Shown here: piece after piece, positions 34,807-46,342 of the stretch
Layout of the letters: each line of letters starts with the position of its first letter
Position numbering within the stretch: position 1 is the stretch's first letter
Origin: Ulota crispa
Lineage: Eukaryota > Streptophyta > Bryopsida > Orthotrichales > Orthotrichaceae
Length of the DNA stretch: 64,000 bases
Assembly (NCBI GenBank): GCA_963920765.1
Contig: OY987249.1
Coordinates: forward strand, 1,800,501-1,864,500
Reading direction: 5' to 3'
Program-made: the position numbers and the translations under genes
The notes under the pieces: generated by a model
The model's database searches: none
What the model saw: the letters and a program-made list of their open reading frames with translations, nothing else
What the model was told of the DNA's origin: nothing

Positions 34807-35560
34807 CCCCTAAACACCTTAGAGGACCAAAAGTGTTCTCACAAGATTTTAGAGGCTTGTTTGAGGCACTAGATCTAATTTTTTGATCTTGATATAAACT
34901 ACAATTATGAAGGCATTTAAGTGGTCCATGCAAGTGGAGTAATGCCAAGGCAAGCCAAATGTTGTACAAGTGCCTCAAGAGCCTTGATTGGGTGAAATAC
35001 CATGCATGGAGTGGTGGCAAGCAATGTCTTATAGGCTGCAATCAGCTAATACTCCTTGCAAGCTTCCTTGAGTGTGCTTTGTGGTAATGGGAAAATTGCC
35101 GGTAAGAGTTCAAGCATGTTTTAGACCCTTGTAGTGGCAACCCTCACTGGTTGTATCAGTCATTGATTTTTGTGCAATAGCAGCTTGAAGCCCTAAAACT
35201 TAACAAGAAAAGAAGTACAATCTTCAATAATTTCTAAGTGTGTGCATTCACATCTAATCTTGCTACTCACCAAAATCGAGATGAATTAGGGGCTTATAGA
35301 ATTTTGTAAAAACCAATTAATAACAACTACTTGCCAAAGAATGAGATTTTGCCATCACATGTTGTTTGATCAAATGTTATAATCTCCCATCTCTCATGAT
35401 CAATTGTTCCCAAAATTTGCTAGCCACTTTCTTAGAAGATGTTCTACTATTTTCAAAGGTCCCTTTTTGTGGATCATCCAATTGATTGAGATTCTACGCA
35501 TCAAAGTTGTAGGTCTCCCAAAATCTTGATTTTGGTGAAAATGGCCTTGGCGCTCAAGGA
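34807..35560. mobile_element. TTAA-flanked element, 754 bp (middle subfamily)
   Basis: TTAA lies at 34803-34806 and 35561-35564. The left terminus is CCCCTAAACACCTTAGAGG and the right, rev-comp, TCCTTGAGCGCCAAGGCC. It is collinear with 30130-30900 over its full length. Its right TTAA is also the left TTAA of the next element. Confidence 0.75.
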
Positions 35561-35799
35561 TTAACTCCTAAAGCCCTAAACATTGTTTTTTGGCAACATA
35601 GCAATTTTGGGCAGCTCACTACAAACGGGGTTTTCATTTTATTTTCTTGAAATTTTCAGACATGATGTGTCCAAGGAGTAGCTTTGAGGCCCAACAACTT
35701 TCATAGCTTTTCACTACATGGTTCAAAAGTTATTTCATGATATGTAAATTTCTTTGCTTGTCAGGCATACATAAAACTTTTTTAAAAATTACATTTTAA

Positions 35800-36716
35800 C
35801 CCCTAAAGGCCCAACTATCCCTTGAGGGACAAATGGATTTTGGGCATGTTCCTATAGCTAAACTGGTTTGTGTGATTTTTTGAAACTTTCATTGAAGGTG
35901 TGGAATTCCAAGACCGACGCTAGCATCTATCTTTTTCTTCATTCTGACGTTTGATGAAGTCATCAAGAATTTTCTGAAACTAGGTAAGAAGGGGCAGTTG
36001 AGGCATGGCCTCTCCTTTGTAAGGGGATGTTGACTCCAAAGAGGGTCAGCCCTTGTGGGCACAAGGTGTGGGCACTTGGGCAAAGGGAAGTGCAGTAGAA
36101 GGTGCCCAACTTGAGGGACTCCCACACCTCCATTCCTTTTGCCCCTTGTAAAATTTGGTACTTTACTTTTTTGAGCGGTTTGTGTATTTTTCTTTCACTA
36201 CTTTTTTCTAAGTTGTAGTAGACTAAGATTCCTTGATTTTTACCATGTGAATCAAAGTAATTTAGATTTCTGAGTTTTACATAAATCCTCCAATTTTGCC
36301 TAGTCTATTTGCAAATTTCATGATTTTATGGCACTCAAAGATTTTACAAAGTATGATTTACACCTCCAATTCTTTTGAAAAGCCTCCCACTCTTACCTAA
36401 ATTGTTCTTCTACATGAAGCAATTAAACCTTAGCTTTGCATAGAGCAGTTTTCTTTTTTGATATAGGAACGGTCAAAGGCTTCTAAATTTTTTGGGTAGC
36501 AAAGAGAAAAACTTTTTTTTCCACTTCAGATGTCAATATCTCACTCCTCTAACTCTAGATTGAGCTGATTTTTTTCCCACAAATACCTTTCATAGTCTAG
36601 GGCAAGACCCTATGGTTGGATTTCCAAAAAAATGAAAATCCTACTTTTCTACTCATTCCTCCAAAAGTGGTAGTTTTTAGTGACTTTCACAAAAAAAAGG
36701 CTTGGACTTTCAGGGG
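35800..36716. mobile_element. TTAA element nested in another, 917 bp (long subfamily)
   Basis: The left terminus CCCCTAAAGGCCCAACTATC follows TTAA at 35796-35799. The right terminus 'ggactttcagggg' ends at 36716 and is followed by TCAA (36717-36720), a one-base change from TTAA. It is collinear with 29006-29910. The host arm resumes immediately after, which dates this insertion later than the host element. Confidence 0.75.
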
Positions 36717-36830
36717 TCAAGCTTCTTGAAATTGGTGATTTAGATTTATATATACATGGAAAGCTTTGAATCATTCCATTTTGATCAATTAGATGAAAGT
36801 TATGAGGAGATTTTGTTTGCGGGCAATCAT

Positions 36831-37024
36831 CACTACTAGAAAAGGGTCATTTTATGACTAGTGCATATGACTCTTGATTGCCATCCAAAATGAGTCATAT
36901 TTTGGAGAGCATACAATTTACACTATATATGACTCTATTATATGACTTTCCCAAATACAACTCATTTTGGATGGCAATCAAGATTCATATGCACTAGTCA
37001 TAAAATGACCCTTTTCTAGTAGTG
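36831..37024. mobile_element. CACTA MITE, 194 bp, with 3-bp target duplication
   Basis: It begins CACTACTAGAAAAGGGTCAT and ends with the exact complement. The inverted arms are ~70 bp with a few mismatches. CAT flanks both sides (36828-36830 and 37025-37027), the 3-bp duplication expected for CACTA (En/Spm) elements. It is nested in a TTAA element. Confidence 0.9.
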
Positions 37025-37570
37025 CATGGGTTCTTTACTCTAAAATAGTCTTTGAAGTTCATTAATTTACTCAATTTTTAATATTTGGAAAACAAACAAA
37101 ACCTAAGGATGTAGATTGTTTATTACAACATTACAATTGTTGTGATTGTGTTTTTCATTTCCATAATCAAATTCTTAACAATTTAATGTTTTGACTCATT
37201 CTCTATTTTTTTGCATGTGTTGTATAATTCCAATTGATTTGAAAATTCTCTCACATATATCTAACTTGATCTCCTACATGGAAAAACAAAAGCTTAGCAT
37301 TGAATAGAGCAATTTTTTTCATTTTAAGGTGGCCAAAGGCTTCTGAAATTTACAGGTTGTAGGGAATTTTTTTTTTCTCACTTCAAATGTAAATATCTCC
37401 CTCCTCTCCATCTAGAATGATCTAATATTTTTCCCACAAGTACCTCTTCTAGTCTAAGGTAAGATCCTATAGTTGGATTTTCCAAAAAAAAAAACTGCCT
37501 TTTTACTCATCCCTAGAAGTGTCAGTTTTTAGTGATTTTGGCAAAAAAAAAAAGGGCTTGTTCAGGTTAA

Positions 37571-38331
37571 CCAGTGAGCAGTGAGCACCCAACCCATTTT
37601 CACCAAAATCAGGCTTTTTGAAAACTTGCAACTTTGATGCATCATATCTCAGTCAATTGGATGATCCACAAAAAGTGACCATTGAAAATGGTGGAACATC
37701 TACTTGGAAAATGGATTGCAAGTTTTGGGAACAATTGACTGTGGGAGATGGAAGATTATAACATTTGATCAAACAACACGTGATGGCAAAATCTCAAATT
37801 TTGGTAGATAGTTGTTGTTTATTGATTTTTACAAAATTTTGCAAGCCTTTGATTCATCTTAAGTTTTGTGGGTAGCAAGATTAGATGCGAATGCACACAT
37901 ATGCAAATTATTGAAGATTGTACTTCTTTGAATGCTAAGCTTTAGGGCTTCAAACTGCAATTGCACGGAAAATGATGACTAGCAAAATTGGTGAGGATTA
38001 CCTTAAAAAGGGTCTAGAACATGTTTGGACGCTTGCCAATGAATTCCTTGCTACCACAAAACACATTGCAAGGAAGCTTGCAAGGGATATTCACCAATTA
38101 TAACTTCTAAGTGCTACTTGCCACCTAGCTTTGTATTTTGTTCCATGCAATCAAAACTCCGGCGGTATTTGTACAACATTTGACTTGACTTGTCATTATT
38201 CCTCTTGCATGGACCACTTGAGTACCTTGATAATTGTAGTTTATAGCAAAGTCAAAAAATTAGATCCAGTCCTTCAAATAGACTTGTGAAATTTTGAGAG
38301 GCCACATTTGGGCCTCTTGAGAGCTCAGGGG
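37571..38331. mobile_element. TTAA-flanked element, 761 bp (middle subfamily, inverted)
   Basis: TTAA lies at 37567-37570 and 38332-38335. The right terminus is (rev-comp) CCCCTGAGCTCTCAAGAGG; the left (CCAGTGAGCAGTGAGC) is eroded. It is the reverse complement of the elements at 30130 and 34807. The left TTAA is shared with the composite before it. Confidence 0.7.
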
Positions 38332-38343
38332 TTAAGTTCTTAA

Positions 38344-38761
38344 CAACTTAGTGGTTTGAATCATTCTCTACTTTTTTTTACCTACTATTTTTTCCCATGT
38401 GTTGTACATTTCCAAATGATTTGAAATTTTTTAAGTGTGTACTCAACTTGCTTTGAATAACAAACCTAAAAATCACAACCATTTTGGAAACTTTTTCATA
38501 CAAATATGACCTTGTGAAGTGCGGCTGTCCAAATTTTGCACGGGCAAAAAATGCCAATTTGTCAATCCAAACTCAAATATCTCACAATCTACAAGATGAA
38601 AATTTTTGAATTATTTTTACACATCTTTTGATATTAGTGTAATACAAGATCTTACAATTACATGTGTCAAAAATTGTTTTTCATCAAAAATTTGATACTT
38701 GTACTAAAAATGGTAGTTTTGGAGCAGTTTTGGTGGAAAACTTAGCTTAGGACTTTAGGGG
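38344..38761. mobile_element. Probable TTAA-flanked element, 418 bp
   Basis: TTAA lies at 38340-38343 and 38762-38765. The right terminus is (rev-comp) CCCCTAAAGTCCTAAGC. The left terminus CAACTTAGTGG is poor. The beginning ('gtttgaatcattctcta') is shared with sequence near 37195 in the composite element. Confidence 0.45.
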
Positions 38762-38765
38762 TTAA

Positions 38766-39582
38766 GGATAAATTTTAACATGTAGCCCTCTTGAGTGGGA
38801 GATTTCCGTTTAGTAACATTATTGTTATGTAATAAATCACGCTAAAACAGTTATGTCTTATTCTTTGGATTTCCAAAACTTACTCAGAAACTCCAAATTT
38901 ACAACAAATTGGATTTAATCTACGCTGACCATGCCCGGGAGAGAAGGACACTAAGTCTCCCGCCCAGGCATGCATTTCATGTGGACCGCTCTCAAAAGGG
39001 CAACGGCGCTTGTTTTCAAACCAAAGGGGCGGCCGTTGCGCTGGATATGTCCAGTGGGCTGGAGTGCTGGACCCATCAGCTCGGTTTATTGCACATATGT
39101 GTTTGTGGGGTCAAGGTGGAAAATCTGACTTTTCACTCTCAAAAGATTGCAAGAGTTTGAATGTTGATCAACGGAAAATCAAGTTTGTAATTTTCAAACT
39201 AGCGTTTGGATTTAGAGACTCTGATTATTCTTGGCATACTTCATAACATTGTTAATCCGGTTTGATTCTTCTCCAGCTGTGGAGGAATATGCCTCCCCAT
39301 ATACCTGGGGAGGTTTTAGTTATAAATTCTCAAAGCTCATTGGTCCTGGGACAGAGCTAACAAATGACATTGGTTGGGGATCCTCATTTTTGGGGAGCAA
39401 AAGGGACCTCCCCATTGAAAGTTAAGAGTGTTATGCTTGCAAGGTACAAAATCGACCAATTTCAAAATAGGGGTTTTTTGAAAAGTTTATCCTTGATTGT
39501 AAGAAGATGAAGCTCTCCATCCTAACTTGAAAACATGCATGTGCAATATCTCAAAGTTTTTTTCATTTTTTCATTTTATGAG
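38766..39582. other. Moderate-GC segment with a dispersed repeat, no supported gene
   Basis: An 83-codon frame at 38909-39160 has no recognisable features. Part of it ('gctcggtttattgcacatatgtg', 'tggggtcaaggtgga', 39078-39122) belongs to a repeat also found at 58808-58855 and, inverted, at 59305-59352 and 40696-40745. A shared transposon-like end in an ORF argues against a conserved protein. Confidence 0.4.
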
Positions 39583-39810
39583 GGTAGAGCCACCTGCACC
39601 CAATAATGCAAGCAAGAAAAATGGACATGTGCGTATTCATTCATAAACTATACTAATATTAGTAAGCTTCATCCAAACTTTAGCAAATTGGTGTCGGCTT
39701 GGGGAGGGATTTGGTTGTTTCATCCATTTTTTCACCGTATTTTTTCAGTGTTATGGGAGCCAATGAGAATTTGAGGTAAGATTTAGGCGGATTTTTGCCA
39801 GAAAACAATA
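39583..39810. repeat. Dispersed repeat R1, second copy
   Basis: It runs from 'agggtagagccacctgcaccca' to 'gaggtaagatttaggcgga', collinear with 16800-17050. Confidence 0.6.
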
Positions 39811-39961
39811 TTCTCCAATACCTCCATTCATTTAGGCTTGGGACAATGAGGGGTTCATCATAGCCACACAAAACTTGAGAATTTAAATGTCAATCATTAG
39901 GAGATTGAGTTTAGGAAGTTTGGATTCACATTTGAATTCACATGTCCTATTTCAATGCATC

Positions 39962-40310
39962 CACACTACGTCCCACATTCCAACCTTTACAAGTCCCACC
40001 TCAAAATAAGATCCCAAATTTTGAAGGTTATTAGAGATAAAAAGGAGTATAAAAAAAACCATAAACATATCATGCAAAAATATTGGTGGGACTTGGGTTA
40101 AAATTTGGGTTTTGCAAAATGGTTGATTTAAACCTTGAACAAATTCCTCACTTTCTTTGGCGTCAACATTTCCAAATAGTATTGACATATCAACAAACTG
40201 CAATGAACCATGGCGTGGGGTTTGGGACGTGGTGTGAAACACCAAGTTTCAAGTTTTGATTCTATATCAATTAGATTCTCAAGCTTCACTAGGATGTGGG
40301 ACATAGTGTG
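39962..40310. mobile_element. R2 MITE, uninterrupted copy, 349 bp
   Basis: The ends CACACTACGTCCCACA and TGTGGGACATAGTGTG are inverted. The flanks AATGCATC (39954-39961) and AATGCCCC (40311-40318) agree at 6 of 8 positions, compatible with an 8-bp hAT-type duplication. The interior 'tattggtgggacttgggtt' matches 947-1700 and, inverted, 10606-10862. Confidence 0.7.
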
Positions 40311-40339
40311 AATGCCCCTCAAACCAAGTTTAATTTCCA

Positions 40340-40575
40340 AGCAAATTTTTGCCTAAATCTTACCTCAAAAGTGCTCTAGCTACAATTACACTCAGAAATT
40401 TGGATGCAAAACTAGATGAAATCACTAAATCCATCCTTGAGCAAAAGATTAATTTATAACCTTTTGAATGAAAATAGCTTAGGTTAGTAATTTTGGATGA
40501 ACTTCCACATATCATTCATTAATTCCCATTTTTGCCAAATTTTCCTTACCTGCTGGTATTCTGGGTGCGGGTAGC
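40340..40575. repeat. Dispersed repeat R1, inverted copy
   Basis: It reads from 'ttttgcctaaatcttacctc' to 'gggtagctctaccc', the reverse complement of the copies at 16800 and 39583. Confidence 0.55.
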
Positions 40576-40970
40576 TCTACCCTGACAAAAGCAAAAATTA
40601 AACCCTGCCTCAAACCACAAAGGAGGATGAATTTGACCAACTCCAAGGTAGGGGGCCAAATTATTGCGTTACCATTGTATTTGAAGAAAATCCGTGATTT
40701 TCCACTGTGGCCCCACAAACACGTAATGCTGCAGAACACCGAGCCGGACTACCCCATCCCCAGCCAAAATCCCCTGAAAATTTCAGACAAAGTATAATTA
40801 AATCCCCGGTGCTAATTTGGGCCGCCTCAAGTCAGTTGACAAGCTTTTTAAAATGTAAAGCTTCTAAATGACTAGATCCAGTAGTTGGAGGAAAATTTTC
40901 AATGATGGCTGGTGAGAGAGGGTGCTTTGGGGGTCCTTCCATGCAGCCTTTAAATTTCGTTTTTGTGTTA

Positions 40971-41382
40971 GAGCATCTCTATCACGCCCGTCAACCCGGC
41001 TCTGCAGCTCCGGCTTGGCCGAGGCATTGCAGCCCTACCATTTCTTCTCCCTTTGGCGGGCGGGGAGGGGAAATGCCAAGGTTGCAATCCAATCAGCAGC
41101 TGACAAGTGTCACAACATAATTGGCTGGTGCAGTACAAAGTCAAAACCCTAAGGATCTTGGACGGGCGGCTACAACCTGCAGTAACAAGGGGAAGATGGC
41201 AACACCTTGCTGTAGCAAGGCAGACAGCAACAAGTTGCTAGAATTTCCTAGGGCAATAGTTTGAGTCGCCAGCTGGGGTGGGGTGTTTAAGCCACCTTGC
41301 TGCCCCGTTCACCTGTTCACGCTCCCACCCAATTGCCTGCTGGGCTGGAGAGCCCGAGCTGGCGACCGGGGTGGAGATGCTC
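40971..41382. mobile_element. PIF/Harbinger-type MITE, 412 bp, GC-rich
   Basis: The ends GAGCATCTCTATCACGCCCG and (rev-comp) GAGCATCTCCACCCCGG lie against TTA on both sides (40968-40970 and 41383-41385). It is unusually GC-rich for this window, which creates small chance open frames on both strands. It is non-coding. Confidence 0.8.
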
Positions 41383-42072
41383 TTAGTTGCAAGACTAGCA
41401 CCAAACAATGCAAGCATGTACAAAAAACTAGGACAGAATGGATAGAATCATCACCTTGTGCCAATGCTCATCCCTTAAAATAAACTACATTTAGTAGTTT
41501 TATTCAAATTTTGGCAAATGTCGTGATTGCTTGGGGGAGAGACCTAGCAATTTCATCCATTTTTTCACATGATTTTTCTAATGTTATGGTAGTGAGTCCA
41601 GAATTGAGGTAAGATTTAGGCAAAAATTTGCCAAAATTTTAAAGGCTACTTCCATGTGAGCCTAGTAGCAGGTGAATTCAAATATAGTTCATTGGTAATT
41701 GATCAAATGGGATTTCCATTTTTTTGAAACTCCCATCTAACCAATTATTGTTGAGTTATATTTAATTTTAGGGCCACCATGCTCTCATGGAAGGACACCC
41801 TATAAGTACAAGGTATCCCTTTTTGGACAGTTGGGTTACTTTAGCTTAGTGGAAATACGGTTGGGGTCAGATGGTCGCGATTAGTGTGCAGGGAGAGTTT
41901 GAGCTTTTTAGAACATTTCCACCCTTCCTAGCCACACAGAGGGTGCCAAATAATGCTTGCAATGCGGAAATTTATTTGATGAGGGTGATTTTGGGCTAGA
42001 GACCCATCGCTTGTCACAAGATTCACTCACCACATGTGGAACCGTAGGATCCCTTCTGGCAACTTCAGCTAA

Positions 42073-42491
42073 GGGCATCCCCAATGCAATCAGAAAACAA
42101 GCTAGGCAAATTGTGTTAGCCAATGGCTAACACCAGCTATGGTGCAGAGCAAGGGCATTTTTAAGTCAAGCAGTCCCCAATGCACACAAGCTTTGACACT
42201 CACTAAACATGAGTTTTTAATAGTTTATGTCTTTTTTAAATACTTATGTGTGGCTAATTCATGTCAGAAGTATATGAAATTCCCTAAAATTGCGTCAATA
42301 TCAAAGCTGGAGTGGTATGCAGGACCTTCCAAATAGTGAAAATTTGTAAGGGAGGGGTTCTTATGTGGGGAGCCCTGAAAAATGCAATATGATTTAATTG
42401 CTGCATTGGAGCCCATGTTTTTGCTCAAGTCCTATTTAAAGCATTGCACAAGCTTTTGCTTGCCTCTCTTACAACTGCATTGGGGATGCCC
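42073..42491. mobile_element. PIF/Harbinger-type MITE, 419 bp
   Basis: The ends GGGCATCCCCAATGCA and its exact complement (42476-42491) lie against TAA on both sides (42070-42072 and 42492-42494). The short plus-strand frames inside are not supported. A possible lone end of a related element (GGGCATCTCCATTGAACCCG) is at 53000-53019. Confidence 0.85.
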
Positions 42492-42494
42492 TAA

Positions 42495-43257
42495 ATCAAG
42501 TACCTCCTCCGCCTATAAACAAAAAGAGTTATTGTTTTCTTTTGGAAGGGAGAAGATTAGTTTTTTTTAAAAGACACAAGATTTCAACTTGCCAAAGCTT
42601 GGACAAGACACTCCAACTTGTTGTGTTGGAGGACGTATTTGGAAAGACCTTTGAAAATACTCCTTGGGATACGTGCCTTCCTAAACCTCATTTCCAAGTT
42701 TGGCCAAACAAAGGCCCAATATTTGACCGTGTGGAGAGTAAGGTTGGAAATGTTCTTAGGCAAAAATCCTACATTTTTCATTTTCAACCAATTTTTTAGT
42801 GCATGCACCCAGTGTTGCCTACATACTTGTACTATGATCAATTTTGTTTTTGATAAGTTGGTTATTATCCGGTTGGTTTAGATCTTAGTTGTTTTTTTAA
42901 CATTTCCGCAGGTGACTTTCTATTGTGTTTTGGATCTTCCCATACATTGGGCATGTGGACCTCATTCTGACAAGTTTTGTAGAAGGGGAGGCCTCTGCAA
43001 TGAACGGGGAGAGCCGAAAAACAATAGAAAGTCAGCCGAATGAATTGTGCAAAAATCGGTTGAAATATCGGTTGAAATGTAAATTAGTCGACTGAAAGTC
43101 GACTAAGTTTTTGGAAAATTTTCAATTATAGTGTAGGTATATGATGAATAGTCGGTGCATACACTGTGAGAAACATAGGTTTTTAATCAAAAAAGTTCAA
43201 AATCTCAAGAGGCCCTCCCACAATGGAAGGGACATAAGCTTAGCATCCAAGAGCATA
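42495..43257. other. No recognisable gene
   Basis: Overlapping frames at 42542-42881 on both strands were examined; none shows a recognisable domain or consistent frame. Confidence 0.35.
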
Positions 43258-43258
43258 T

Positions 43259-43574
43259 AAGGTAGGAACACCCATAAGCGTTAGTTTAAGGGTTTTGAAC
43301 ATGATGACTATTAATAAATATTTAGAAAATTACAAGATCCTATTAGCAACAGAAAAATAATGAGTTTGCACTTTTGAATGAATTATTTGGAAACTGTGAG
43401 AATAAGTTGTGAATTTTTAAAGAGCATATTGCAATTGCAACTAATACCAACACTAAGGTTTCATGTTCACATGTTGTACATCCTTGTAATTACATCTATT
43501 TACTTCTACAAAATTTTCAAGATTTTAAAGGTGACGGTTATGGGGACACCAACGCTTATGGGTGTTCCTACCTT
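43259..43574. mobile_element. Inverted-repeat MITE, ~316 bp
   Basis: A 24-bp perfect inverted repeat starts AAGGTAGGAACACCCATAAG at the left; its complement ends at 43574. The interior is AT-rich and non-coding. The target duplication is unclear. Confidence 0.7.
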
Positions 43575-44554
43575 AGTGCATGACACTTACAACCAACAAC
43601 TATTAGTCAAACAAGATATACTAGAGCACAACACATATACTCATTAGTTCAAAAGTAATTCCACCACCAAGCGGGACAAACCCTAAGCTTTATCTTGGTG
43701 GACTCGAATTTTTGGTAACTTTTTTTTGACAAAGCCTTAGGTTGACCACTTGAATTGGGAGTTGTTAGTTATATGTGTCATGCACCGTAGTTCAAAGAGA
43801 GGGGCCTGCCCATTGCAAGAGGCCCGCTTGCCAGGGCCTCTCTTAGCATATGGCCCTGCTAGCAGAGCAATTTTTTTGGGTTTGACAAAAAAATTCAAAT
43901 TCTATTTGCCCATAGTCCATTGAGTGTTGAAGGAGGGACTAGCCCACGTTTGTCCAAGTTTGTCATAATCTATCAAAAAAATTGCCCATTTGGCTTCCTT
44001 TTGCAATATATAAATGCCCTGCCTACCATGTTTGTAGAAAAGTTAAAACTTCTTGGGAGAATTCTCATGGGGGATTTTGTGAGAGGTTACCCTACTGAGG
44101 TTTTTTCAAAAAAGCAATGCCTTACAAATAAAGTAGGAAAAAATTGGCATGGCTTCTCAACAAATCTAAACACTTCATCAACCCCTTAAACTAGACGGCC
44201 TATGCTTAAATGTTGAACCATTATTTTTATTTTTCTTGTAACTTGTCATGTTAGCCCAATATTTTAGACTTCATAATATGAAGTCCAACATATATAATAA
44301 CATGGATTTTCCTTCTACCATGCAACATATGATTTTTGTAAAATCACACTAAAAAAGTACTCAAATAGGTCAAAAAGGCAAACTATAACCCTGATCACGT
44401 TTTTCAAATTATCTTCTTAATTTAATATGTATGTAGGTTTACGTGACATGAAATAGCTTGGTGTAAGTTTCAAACTGAACATATTAATATCATTGGATTC
44501 AATGAGAGAACGACAATAAAGTATAATGTTTAAGAAGGTGGTACCTAAAAAATA

Positions 44555-44600
44555 TCTATACTACTAAGTGGGAGGCACTCACTCCATGCTCTTTTCTAGA
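44555..44600 (+). mobile_element. Helitron 5' end
   Basis: An A at 44554 is followed by TCTATACTACTAAGTGGGAG, the usual plant Helitron 5' terminus (TC start after A). A second such end begins at 44828. No matching 3' hairpin plus CTAG was found nearby, so the extents are unknown. Confidence 0.5.
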
Positions 44601-44665
44601 ATTTTTTAGAATTTTTAAATTAAGGAAGGTTAACAATCCTTGGGAAACTTCACATCAAGGTTGTT

Positions 44666-44780
44666 GGGCTTCCCTTATTCAAATCTTTGAGCTTTCTTCA
44701 TACAAATTTTTGAGCTTCCTTCATACAAATCCTTGAGCTTCCTTCATACAAACCCTTGAGCTTCTATCATAAAAATTGAT
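44666..44780. repeat. 23-bp minisatellite, five units
   Basis: Units of the form GAGCTTCCTTCATACAAATC plus 'ctt' begin at 44666, 44689, 44712, 44735 and 44758. The first and last units are the most diverged. The array lies between the two Helitron-type 5' ends. Confidence 0.85.
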
Positions 44781-44827
44781 TGATCTTTTTCTCACAAGGA
44801 GAAGAAACACCAAAAACTATCTATCTA

Positions 44828-44880
44828 TCTATACCACTAAGTGGGAGGATTTCCTTAAGTGCGCCCTTTTCTAAAACCTT
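44828..44880 (+). mobile_element. Second Helitron 5' end
   Basis: An A at 44827 is followed by TCTATACCACTAAGTGGGAG, 272 bp after the first such end and in the same orientation. Downstream 'cttttctaaaaccttctaga' also resembles the first copy ('cttttctagaattttttaga'). Confidence 0.5.
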
Positions 44881-45299
44881 CTAGAAGTTTTTTTTGTCAA
44901 CAAAGAACATGCAAGATATAGAACACCAAGTGTACTCCAATCATATCATTTTCCAAAATGTTCTAAAACTTTTTGGTGGAAGTTGAAACAATAAGCCATG
45001 CTCCAAATATAAAACATTAAACGCCTTCCAACCATGTGCTAGAAATTTAATAAAATGCCAAACGCCTTCTAGCAAATTATTAAAAAGTAGTATTGTGATG
45101 AAGCCATGCCATTGATATTTTTGGTCTCACCAAAATAATGGTGTATGAGGGTTAGATTCTAAACCAATTGTGAAATTGATTTTTGTACAATATATCTAAA
45201 TTGAATTCTAAATCAATTGAATTGACATATCAATTTTTTGTAAAGTTGAATGTTGCATTATCCATACATGCCCAATTCACGCAGAGCATGTGCTTGATG

Positions 45300-45346
45300 G
45301 CAAAATATACATATATATAAATATACATATATACATATATATATAT
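45300..45346. repeat. AT/TATAC-rich microsatellite
   Basis: The run consists of 'atatacatatatata' type units. Confidence 0.85.
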
Positions 45347-46029
45347 TAATCTACTTCATATAATGTATTTAACAAGCGGTCAAATTGACATGATTCAAGT
45401 AATTTATTGATTCTATTAAGTTCAAATGATCAAGTACTAAAGGACTTACGATAACTTACAATATTTATATTATAAATCTAAAACAGCTCAAGCATTTTAT
45501 AAAACTTGGATTTGCTTTCTTTCATTTGATGTCATTTGATGCTAGTAGGCTTGCAAGAGTGTGGGTTTTATCAATACACACTAATCATGGATGTAAGGGG
45601 CCCACCCTAATATCATTTACGAAAATCCAAATAAATTTTTACCACTTATAGGTGGCTCACATTGTGGTGAATAAAAATTGAACTGCATAGTTCCGTAGTT
45701 TTCTTGAACAGCCAATTTTGGAATCTTAATTTACATTAAAATGCACAACTTTCTAATTCTGCATCTGGCCAAATGCACTAAATGGAAATTGTTGACACAA
45801 ATATATGTGCTTTTTGGAAACAAATTGAAAGAATTATCATCCTTACAAATTCAAAGAATTATCATTCTGTTTTGTTTCTACATCTAACATTCTAATTGCC
45901 TTTGTGGCCCATGATTCTTGTTGAAGAAAGCTCTTTGAATTATTGCATTGTGCCTTTCCAATTATATCGGGCCTAAGTGCATAATTATAAGCTTGAAGCA
46001 CTAAAACAAAAAGTATGTAGTTTAGTATA

Positions 46030-46342
46030 GGGAAGATTTGATGGATACCTCTGAAGTTTGGGATATTTGTGCGATGTCATTGCACAAATACTCTTGGAGC
46101 ATGATTTTCAAGATTTGTTTTGTTGTGAATGTCACTTTCTTTGTGACCATTGTTGAAAGAGGGAGTCTTAAAATATGGAAAAGAAAGCAACTTGCACACA
46201 AAGGACGAAGGAAGTGGCGTTCACAACAAAACAAATCTTGAAAATCATGGTCCATGGTTCAAGGGTGTTTGTGCAATTTCTAGAAAACTAGGGGCATTTG
46301 TACAAATATCTTAAAATTTGAGGGTGTCCATTAAATTTTCCC
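46030..46342. mobile_element. M4 MITE, 313 bp
   Basis: The ends GGGAAGATTTGATGGATACC and (right) 'gtgtccattaaattttccc' are inverted, and the inverted arms continue through 'ttcaagatttgttttgttgt' and its complement near 46210-46240. Other copies: 51843-52158 and 57852-58158. Short frames on both strands are by-products of the palindrome. Confidence 0.75.

Larger units (their letters stand above)
35565..37566. mobile_element. Composite of TTAA elements with two nested insertions
   Basis: The left 235 bp (terminus CTCCTAAAGCCCTAAAC) match the left arm of the fold-back element at 20382. They are interrupted by a complete long-subfamily element (35800-36716), then continue at 36720 with the same arm ('ggaaagctttgaatcattcc', 'atgaaagttatgag'). 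A CACTA MITE (36831-37024) interrupts again. From about 37200 the sequence matches the right part of the long subfamily instead, ending 'aaaaagggcttgttcagg' at TTAA 37567-37570. So the composite also involves at least one rearrangement. Confidence 0.6.

Noticed and set aside
38909-39160. 83-codon ORF in a moderate-GC island
   Set aside because: It overlaps a repeat block found at three other sites and shows no domain.
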